Assembly: GCA_944331725.1 (NCBI GenBank)
Contig: CALVJE010000001.1
Coordinates: 1-35,085, forward strand
Length of the DNA: 35,085 bases
Source of the DNA: an uncultured Bacilli bacterium
GTDB taxonomy: Bacteria > Bacillota_I > Bacilli_A > RF39 > UBA660
Direction of reading: 5' to 3'
Every line of letters begins with the position of its first letter. Within the stretch, counting starts at the first letter, position 1. The translations under genes and the position numbers were made by a program. This document shows, one piece after another, positions 29,162-35,085 of this stretch. The notes under the pieces were generated by a model. The model saw nothing but the letters and a program-made list of their open reading frames with translations. It ran no database searches and was not told the origin of the DNA.

Positions 29162-30952
29162 CTAAAAGCCTCCACCAGTTCCAAAGGATTCTAATTCATC
29201 ATTAGTAACAACTACATTTATTTGCATTCTTCTATTACCACAAACAAACAAAGCTTCACCTTGAGAATAACGTTTAATACTATCTTTTTCATTTTCATTT
29301 AAATCTATTAACAAAGATAAATCCTCAACCGCTTGTTTTCTAAGTCCCATAACTAAATAATATGAAGAGTTATCAAATATCGCTTTACCTTGAGTAATAA
29401 CTCTCTCAGCTGAGAAATCACTAGGTTGTTGAGTAATAACAATTGTACCTGAATTATACTTACGAGCACGACGTTGTACTTGAGCAAGGAAATCAGCACC
29501 TTGTTCATTATTATTAGAAAGTAATACGTGCGCTTCATCAACCATAAGTATTGTATTAACATCAGGATCAAGACATAATCCCCAAGCATATTTTAAAATG
29601 TTAAAGAATAAAGCATTTCTAATATTAGTATCAGAATTCATAAACTCTTTAATATTGAAAACCATAAAATCACTATCAGCAGTTATAGTAGTTTTACCAT
29701 CAAAATAAAATTTTAATTCTTTAGTCAAAGGTCTAATCTTAAGTTCAAGTCTTTGAATAATATCTTTTTCTCTAGTTTGTTCTGTAATAGACATAAGTCT
29801 ACCTCTAATAGTAGCATAAACATCAGAAAAAGTTGGATAATCAGCAGAAGTAAACTTAGTAAAATCTGTATTATAATCAATTCCAAAACGTTTATAAGTA
29901 TCTTGAACAATCTCACTAAACATATTTAAGACATCTTCTTCAATAGATGGATCATAATACTTCATAAAAGCTCTAAGGGATTGCAATGTTCTTGTCAAAA
30001 CAGTATAACCAAGTCCTTGAGCAATCTCTTCATCATCAGCATCAATAACAACTTCCAAAGGATTAATCATACCGAATTCTCCACCTTTACCGATATCAAT
30101 AATATCTCCTCCAAAAGTTCTAGCCATTTCCTCTAACTCATTTTCTGGGTCAATAGCAACTATTTGACAACCATTTCTAATATGAGAACGTAACATAAGT
30201 TTAGCAGCCGTACTTTTACCAGAACCAGATGTACCAAGGATAATCATATTAGCATTATTTCTATTATTTTCTTTTCTAGTTTGATAAAGAAATTGATTAA
30301 ATAGAATAACTCCTCCAGAAAAATCAACTCCAAGTAAAACAGAAAGTCCAGGATCTTTAATACTATCAAAGATAAAAGGATACATCGCTGCAATTGTAGG
30401 AGAAGGTATTGGTGTACCAATTCTCTCTTCTATATCTTGATCAGGAAAGATTGGTAAGATACTCTTTAGAACTTTTTCTTGTTCAAAACGAAGTGATACA
30501 GCACGAAGCTCCATAGCATCTAAATAGTTCTTAACATTAACTTTTTTAAGTTCCAAATCTTCTTTAGTATCAGCATTTATCATAATATGCATTTGAAAGT
30601 CAAAGATACGAGATTGACTAGAAGCAAGCATAGAAACAAAGTATTCAAGACTTTCAGCATCTTGTCTAATTCTCTCTTTAGCAGTTTGATCGTGTTCCTG
30701 ACGATACTTTTCACGTAAATCTGCAACTTGTCTATTAATCATTTTAGACATAGTACTAAAAGGAACAGGAATATGTTTAATAACAATTTTAATACCACTC
30801 ATAGAAGTAAGAGTTGATAAATATCCAGGAGAAATAAATTTAGGATAAGATATAACAGAAAGAATAGTTGCATACTTATCACTAATAAAGAAATCACTTG
30901 GATTAAACTGTAACCCTTTAGGGGCTAATTGTGTTCTAATATTTATACTCAT
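29162..30952 (-). CDS. VirB4-family secretion ATPase, C-terminal ATPase part
   Basis: 596 aa. Contains the end of the VirB4 N-domain and the complete ATPase: Walker A IILGTSGSGKSTAAKLML (about 235-252), IDPENELEEMARTFGG, Walker B NTILMVDEAHVLLSN (about 460) and IVITQQPSDFSAERV. Its start codon overlaps the stop of the 188-aa gene upstream (ATGA). Together they make about 784 residues, the usual length of one VirB4, so the protein is encoded in two pieces. GGTGATG five nt before the ATG may serve as its ribosome site. Confidence 0.92.
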   Translation of the reverse strand: MSINIRTQLAPKGLQFNPSDFFISDKYATILSVISYPKFISPGYLSTLTSMSGIKIVIKHIPVPFSTMSKMINRQVADLREKYRQEHDQTAKERIRQDAESLEYFVSMLASSQSRIFDFQMHIMINADTKEDLELKKVNVKNYLDAMELRAVSLRFEQEKVLKSILPIFPDQDIEERIGTPIPSPTIAAMYPFIFDSIKDPGLSVLLGVDFSGGVILFNQFLYQTRKENNRNNANMIILGTSGSGKSTAAKLMLRSHIRNGCQIVAIDPENELEEMARTFGGDIIDIGKGGEFGMINPLEVVIDADDEEIAQGLGYTVLTRTLQSLRAFMKYYDPSIEEDVLNMFSEIVQDTYKRFGIDYNTDFTKFTSADYPTFSDVYATIRGRLMSITEQTREKDIIQRLELKIRPLTKELKFYFDGKTTITADSDFMVFNIKEFMNSDTNIRNALFFNILKYAWGLCLDPDVNTILMVDEAHVLLSNNNEQGADFLAQVQRRARKYNSGTIVITQQPSDFSAERVITQGKAIFDNSSYYLVMGLRKQAVEDLSLLIDLNENEKDSIKRYSQGEALFVCGNRRMQINVVVTNDELESFGTGGGF

Positions 30953-31515
30953 ACAGGCATCACCGTCCCAAACTCAGTAGATACTCCTCCATTTAAGAAG
31001 TTTTCAAGTACAATTCTAAGATCCTCATTACTAACTTGTGAAGCATTAAGTCCACAACCAGCAAGTCCATTTATCAACAAACGAACTCTTTTCTGTAATA
31101 CATCATCTTGTGTATCTTTAAATAGGATAAAGTACTCAGTATCAACAATATTATTATTCATAAACATATTACCTTTATCAATATCTTGTAAAATAAGTTT
31201 ACGAACTGCAGGAGAAGTAGACTCATTATATAGAAGTTGTAATTGTGACATATAAACAGATATATCAACTGGTCTATCTGCAACAACTAACCAAAACTCA
31301 AAATCAATCATATTATAGAAGTTTTTCAAACTAATTAACACATTATCTTGAGCCTGAGGATCCAAGATAAAGATATTACGAGGAGCGATTTTAACACCTG
31401 TAACTTTCTGTTTATCACTACAGATAATCATTCCATTTTGAATACCATCAATAGGTAACCAATCTTCAGTATATTGACTACTTACTTTCTTTGACGTCTT
31501 TGACATCTTTAACAC
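30949..31515 (-). CDS. VirB4 N-terminal domain encoded as a separate gene
   Basis: 188 aa, no ATP motifs. The sequence (DWLPIDGIQNGMIICSDKQ, VTGVKIAPRNIFIL, FWLVVADRPVDISVYMSQLQ, EYFILFKD) matches the N-terminal region of Gram-positive VirB4/TcpF-type proteins. It ends at a TGA overlapping the next start (ATGA). GTG 31515 has GGAAGGG five nt upstream; ATG 31506 is the alternative. It overlaps prgI by 38 nt, so translation is tightly coupled. Confidence 0.8.
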   Translation of the reverse strand: MLKMSKTSKKVSSQYTEDWLPIDGIQNGMIICSDKQKVTGVKIAPRNIFILDPQAQDNVLISLKNFYNMIDFEFWLVVADRPVDISVYMSQLQLLYNESTSPAVRKLILQDIDKGNMFMNNNIVDTEYFILFKDTQDDVLQKRVRLLINGLAGCGLNASQVSNEDLRIVLENFLNGGVSTEFGTVMPV

Positions 31516-31801
31516 ACCAACCCTTCCAAATATATTTATGTCTAGTTGTAAAAAAATTATAGCATTCTATTATTACTGTTAAGATATTATGATAATTAGG
31601 TATAGGAATAACTAGAAAAGCACAAGTTAATCCTGGAATAACAGCGATTACAACTTGAATAGTATCATTCATTGGTAAATTCATTAAAAGTATCAATGAT
31701 AATAATACCCCTACTCCTAACAGTACTAAATCAAAAGGTTTAAATATACCTAACACCAGAGTACCCCTTTTTGTATTAGCAGGTATTAAATAATTGTTCA
31801 T
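31478..31801 (-). CDS. PrgI-family (VirB3-like) membrane protein
   Basis: 107 aa with two adjacent hydrophobic segments (about residues 22-42 and 47-65) near the N-terminus and a hydrophilic C-terminus rich in Lys/Asp. The opening YLIPANTKRGTLVLGIFKPFDLVLLG is typical of PrgI proteins, the VirB3 counterparts in Gram-positive type IV secretion systems. Its position just before the VirB4 genes is the conserved arrangement. Shine-Dalgarno TAGGAG. Confidence 0.88.
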   Translation of the reverse strand: MNNYLIPANTKRGTLVLGIFKPFDLVLLGVGVLLSLILLMNLPMNDTIQVVIAVIPGLTCAFLVIPIPNYHNILTVIIECYNFFTTRHKYIWKGWCVKDVKDVKESK

Positions 31802-31818
31802 CTATTATCACACTCCTA

Positions 31819-33801
31819 TTAATGTTTATTAAATTTTTGATCAGCTTTACGAGAACTATATTTTGTTGTATTTTTCATATTACGTGCAGCATCAGCGGCA
31901 GTATATTGAAGTGCTTTAAACATTTTAACAGCTCCTTCAACATCTTCATTATCTAAATTTGCATTAACTCCACCTTCAGCACCCAATAGTTTTATACCAC
32001 GGCTTCTTTCAATACCACGAATATTTGCTAAGTCAGTTTGCATTTGAGGAGCAAATGGACCATCTTTATATTTACCAGTAAGGATATCACCTAATAGTTT
32101 ATCTCTAGAATTTTCTACTGCATCTCTTGCTGCTGCTATTTGAGCAGGATCAGCATTAGCATTTTTTAAAAGCTCATATCGTTTATTTAATTCTTTCATT
32201 GTTAAGGCTTTACCATTTTCATCCTTATAATCAGATTCCCACTTACTATCTACATCAGCTTTAGAAATAATACTTTTAATTAAGCTAGATGCTTCATTAT
32301 ACCCTTCAATTTGAGCATCCATTCTATCAACAGGAGAAGAGCCCAAAAACATACTGCTAGCACTATCACTTACTCTACCAAGCCAAGAAGATCCTGCTCC
32401 TCTTCTTGCTGTCCTTCTTTGCATGGCACTATATACAGAACCAGGAATTTTTTTGTCATTAGTCATAAAGGCTTTGCCACCAGCATAAGCACCACCGATA
32501 AGTCCTCCAGCACCTGCACGAACACCGCGCCAAATACTCCCAGCCTTAGTTAAGCCCATATTTTCACCTTCAGCAAATCCTGTTTTAGCACTAGAAATCA
32601 CAGAACCTGAAAGGCCTCCTAGTAAAGCAGCTCCACCTAAAGCAGCACCTACTCCGCCGAATAAACTACTATCACCTTTAAGTCCAAGCATATCTTTAAA
32701 GAACTTAGGAGCTTGTTTCATAAATACTAAAATACCAATAATAACAAATATTGTAGCAAGACCTGTTGTAAACCAATTAGTACTTGTTGTAACAATATTC
32801 AAATTTCCACCATCTGTTAATTTAACTATTACATAAGCACCAAAAGAAATAACAGCAAGTCTAATAAATAAATCTAAATAAGTAGATGTCAATGTTTTAA
32901 CCCAATTACCAAAAGCACCATCTTTCTCAGCTCCTGGAGTAACATATGTAATAATAGGAACAGGGGCAATTATACGAAGAATAGCAAGCTTAATAGCTCT
33001 AACCGCTACATCAACTGTAAACCCTAAAACTATAATACTCATTATTATAGAAAATATAAAGCCTCCAAGCATTGTATATTGCATAACAAAAACTTCTCCA
33101 CCTGCTTCTTCATTATCACAAGTATCATTAATATGATCAGCTAAATATGAAGCCTTTACTGTAGGATCATAATAATGAATAGAATCAAGCTCACTTGAAC
33201 ATGCAGCATTCGCTCTTAATGTATCTTCATCAGTAATTTCGGCATCTTCATTAACTAAAGTAGGAGTCATAAAAGCTCTAGCAACTTGTAAAGTCATTAA
33301 ACCTCCCATATCAGACATACTATCAATATCAGCAGAACTTCCAACATTTGATCCTAAAATTAATCTACCCAAGACATTTTCTGTAATGACACTATCTTGA
33401 AATTGATATAAAAAACCAAATAAAATACCATTCTGATTTATCTTTTCATTTAAAGGATTACCATCAGGATTAGGAATATCTATAGGAATAACCAAAGTAA
33501 GCATAATTAACATAACTGCAACCCTAACAACAATAGAGCCTGCTCCTTTTTGTTTGTCCTTATAATTATCCGGATTAATTATAATATTTAAAATAGTTAA
33601 AGACAATTTAAATACCATAAAAACTCCAAAGATTAATTGTAATCTGCCATAAAGGTCATTCATAGTATTTCCAGATAAAATCTCTGCATTGCTTACTGCA
33701 AAAAAGACATCATAAACTCCTTGTAATAACCAATATCCGACGCCATCTAAAGCAGCAAATATATCCCTAAAAAACTCAGCAAACCAACCAGGAGTATTCA
33801 T
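31819..33801 (-). CDS. VirB6/TrbL-like polytopic channel protein
   Basis: 660 aa. Multiple membrane segments: one pair at about 45-75 and 88-105, then a cluster about 235-365. In between is an extracytoplasmic loop of ~130 residues with Cys. This is followed by a Gly/Ala-rich stretch (FGGVGAALGGAALLGGLSGS) and a hydrophilic C-terminal ~220 residues with charged helices. The topology matches TrbL/VirB6 and TcpH proteins that form the inner-membrane part of the channel. Position between the VirB2-like gene and prgI supports it. Sequence similarity in this family is low, so assignment rests on topology and context. Confidence 0.85.
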   Translation of the reverse strand: MNTPGWFAEFFRDIFAALDGVGYWLLQGVYDVFFAVSNAEILSGNTMNDLYGRLQLIFGVFMVFKLSLTILNIIINPDNYKDKQKGAGSIVVRVAVMLIMLTLVIPIDIPNPDGNPLNEKINQNGILFGFLYQFQDSVITENVLGRLILGSNVGSSADIDSMSDMGGLMTLQVARAFMTPTLVNEDAEITDEDTLRANAACSSELDSIHYYDPTVKASYLADHINDTCDNEEAGGEVFVMQYTMLGGFIFSIIMSIIVLGFTVDVAVRAIKLAILRIIAPVPIITYVTPGAEKDGAFGNWVKTLTSTYLDLFIRLAVISFGAYVIVKLTDGGNLNIVTTSTNWFTTGLATIFVIIGILVFMKQAPKFFKDMLGLKGDSSLFGGVGAALGGAALLGGLSGSVISSAKTGFAEGENMGLTKAGSIWRGVRAGAGGLIGGAYAGGKAFMTNDKKIPGSVYSAMQRRTARRGAGSSWLGRVSDSASSMFLGSSPVDRMDAQIEGYNEASSLIKSIISKADVDSKWESDYKDENGKALTMKELNKRYELLKNANADPAQIAAARDAVENSRDKLLGDILTGKYKDGPFAPQMQTDLANIRGIERSRGIKLLGAEGGVNANLDNEDVEGAVKMFKALQYTAADAARNMKNTTKYSSRKADQKFNKH

Positions 33802-33829
33802 AAAATCACTTCACTTTCTTATAGAAAAT

Positions 33830-34939
33830 TTATTCTAATGTACAAGTTGTAGCATTAATAAAGTCTAACATAACATCTATTAAAGTAGGTATTAAGAATA
33901 AAGCAATCGCTGCAATAAGTCTAATTATTAATTTACGATAAGCATTTCCCATAGCTTTTTCATCAAAACCAAATATTGCTTTTATAAAATCAATTGCACT
34001 TAACAACACAACTAAAATTGGACCTATTACTCTAATATAACCAAGAATAGTTCTAAGGATATCACCTACCGAACCGGGCTCTTCGCTAAATATAGCAGGA
34101 CAATCTACAGTTTGATCCCAATTTTCGTCAGAAATAGCATCTTCCCTTTGCCAGTTTTCATTAGTTCCTTCTGCTCTATCTTCATCTCCCTCTCTACCAA
34201 GTTCAAAAATTGTATACGTAATTATAGGATTATTACTTCCAGATGAAGAAGCTGTTGTATTCAAAAACGGAGGACAAGTAAAAGTTCCATTAGGATAAAA
34301 TTCAGAATGAGCAATATCAAATTCAACCCTACATCTTCCAGAAATACTTGAAGAAGCATCACAAGTACCACGTACACTATTATTATCTCTTCTTTCAATA
34401 TTAATTATATTATAACCATTTTCACCATATGGTTGTTCATATTCGCAACTATCTTCAGAAGAATGACTCAATCTAAATTGACCACCTCTTCCAGTATCAT
34501 TACCAGTAGAAGTATTGCTATCACCAGCAGTTGGAGTTAAATTAGGTGAACATCTATCATCTACAGTTAAAAAACCATCTCGACAAGTCTGATTAGTCCT
34601 ATATATTATAAAACCACCCATAACAGCTTGAGAATAAACACTTATAGTAGGACAACTTCCATCGCTATTTAACGCAATGCCATTTTCATTAGCAAAACTA
34701 GCACTAAAATTATCAAGTCCATATGTACTGTTACCAACAGAAACAGTAGTTAATCTATTACTATTGCCAGAAGTTTCTAATGAAATTTGTATATCATAAT
34801 AAACAGTATTACCATTTTCATCTTCATAACTAAATAAATCTGTATCCCATACATAATTACACTTCGTACTAGCTTCTACTCCTGTAGTAAAAGACATAAA
34901 TAAAACAATTGCAAAAAGAAAATAATGTAGTCTTTTCAT
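33830..34939 (-). CDS. Cys-rich secreted protein with VirB2-like C-terminal hydrophobic pair
   Basis: About 369 aa. ATG 34939 follows GGAGGAG at 4 nt; an upstream ATG would lack a site. Signal peptide (HYFLFAIVLFMSFTTGVEA). The ectodomain (about 25-290) is Asn/Ser/Thr-rich with around a dozen Cys, many in spaced pairs (for example CRDGFLTVDDRC and CDASSSISGRC). The C-terminus has GDILRTILGYIRVIGPILVV and LIIRLIAAIALFLIPTLIDVML, two membrane helices with a charged loop (GFDEKAMGNAY), the layout of VirB2/TrbC pilins. It is first in the secretion operon, where VirB2 is expected. It may be a pilin fused to an adhesive or protective ectodomain. Fold unknown. Confidence 0.75.
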   Translation of the reverse strand: MKRLHYFLFAIVLFMSFTTGVEASTKCNYVWDTDLFSYEDENGNTVYYDIQISLETSGNSNRLTTVSVGNSTYGLDNFSASFANENGIALNSDGSCPTISVYSQAVMGGFIIYRTNQTCRDGFLTVDDRCSPNLTPTAGDSNTSTGNDTGRGGQFRLSHSSEDSCEYEQPYGENGYNIINIERRDNNSVRGTCDASSSISGRCRVEFDIAHSEFYPNGTFTCPPFLNTTASSSGSNNPIITYTIFELGREGDEDRAEGTNENWQREDAISDENWDQTVDCPAIFSEEPGSVGDILRTILGYIRVIGPILVVLLSAIDFIKAIFGFDEKAMGNAYRKLIIRLIAAIALFLIPTLIDVMLDFINATTCTLE

Positions 34940-34963
34940 AAAACTCCTCCATACCATACCTAA

Positions 34964-34993
34964 AGTATATCATAAAAACTAAAAAAATAGCAA
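34964..34993 (-). promoter_or_regulatory. Predicted promoter of the secretion operon
   Basis: TTGCTA, 18 nt, TATACT with extended -10 TGATATACT on the minus strand, 25 nt before the first gene's start. Its -35 lies inside the hairpin at 34986-35006. Confidence 0.65.
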
Positions 34994-35006
34994 TATAATT
35001 GCTATT
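34986..35006 (-). terminator. Hairpin overlapping the secretion operon -35
   Basis: Perfect 9-bp arms AATAGCAAT and ATTGCTATT with a 3-nt loop, followed by a T run on the minus strand. It may end transcription coming from beyond the right edge, or act as an operator on the promoter it overlaps. Confidence 0.55.
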
Positions 35007-35047
35007 TATCAGTAAAAAAGAGTAAATTTTTTTCGCAATAAATTTGA

Positions 35048-35053
35048 TATAAT
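35048..35053 (+). promoter_or_regulatory. Possible outward promoter at the right edge
   Basis: TGATATAAT extended -10 on the plus strand with only a T-rich -35. It would start a transcript at the inverted repeat 35052-35085 and head out of the window. Confidence 0.4.
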
Positions 35054-35085
35054 TACTACATAATAAAAAGGTGGTATGTAGTAAT
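35052..35085. repeat. 11-bp inverted repeat at the right edge with a ribosome-site-like loop
   Basis: ATTACTACATA (35052-35062) and TATGTAGTAAT (35075-35085) are perfect complements. The loop contains AAAGGTGG. The right arm contains ATG followed at once by TAG. Cut by the window edge, so its role (leader hairpin, operator or terminator) cannot be settled. Confidence 0.5.

Noticed and set aside
30940..30960. VirB4 split as evidence of an alternative genetic code (TGA read as an amino acid)
   Set aside because: The TGA is in another frame from the downstream ORF, so read-through would not join the two parts; the ATGA overlap explains it.
22175..34939. Integrative conjugative element with boundaries in the window
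   Set aside because: No integrase, relaxase, tRNA gene or attachment-site repeats were found; the only direct repeats belong to the toxin duplication.

Overview
The window is strongly AT-rich DNA from a low-GC Gram-positive bacterium of the Bacilli/Firmicutes type. It has a mannose-family PTS, a GatCAB amidotransferase, SepF, DivIVA, a small RelA-type alarmone synthetase and penicillin-binding carboxypeptidases. TGA is used as a stop (end of the VirB4 N-terminal gene) and Trp is TGG, so this is not a Mycoplasma-code genome. The Asn/Lys-rich proteins and gene content suggest an uncultured gut-type Bacilli lineage; that placement is inference. Almost every gene is on the minus strand. The exceptions are a VanY-type carboxypeptidase and a few very short elements.

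Layout from left to right. (1) 1-3390: PTS operon transcribed leftwards, HPr - enzyme I - EIIB - EIIC (cut by the window edge). (2) 3360-5755: two divergent D-Ala-D-Ala carboxypeptidases, S11 type and VanY type. (3) 5755-6210: no ordinary gene, but a complete small toxin/antisense-RNA-like locus (element 3) between two copies of the vanY 3' end. (4) 6210-10234: Nudix hydrolase, YihY-type membrane protein, a membrane sensor with a degenerate GGDEF domain, and a small membrane protein. (5) 10235-13400: gatC-gatA-gatB. (6) 13408-17650: a Panacea-domain antitoxin plus MazF/PemK-like toxin pair, then a U32 peptidase-family gene and two unrecognised genes. (7) 17700-21290: herA-like ATPase - sepF - divIVA - small alarmone synthetase. 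(8) 21287-22196: a tandem duplication carrying two more copies (elements 1 and 2) of the small toxin/antisense locus. (9) 22175-34994: a type IV secretion system: VirD4, lipoprotein, NlpC/P60 hydrolase, two VirB8-shaped membrane proteins, M23/glucosaminidase hydrolase, VirB4 split into two genes, PrgI/VirB3, VirB6/TrbL and a Cys-rich surface protein with a VirB2-like C-terminus. No relaxase, integrase or transfer origin is visible.

The most interesting content is the set of three short loci outside normal gene calling. Each encodes a 25-30 residue hydrophobic peptide starting M-(N/K)-(K/R)-(K/T)-D-(F/L)-L. Each has a leader hairpin that buries the Shine-Dalgarno sequence, a 17-bp-spaced extended -10 promoter, an upstream palindrome (TTACGAA-AA-TTCGTAA), a shared hairpin terminator, and a convergent promoter for an antisense RNA of about 115-130 nt. 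Between elements 1 and 2 the Shine-Dalgarno hairpin arms differ at three positions, each compensated on the other arm. This architecture matches type I toxin-antitoxin modules. The peptide family is not one I can assign to a named toxin. All three antisense RNAs run in the same direction as, and directly downstream of, a host gene (virD4 or vanY), and at both loci that gene's 3' end is duplicated beside the element.
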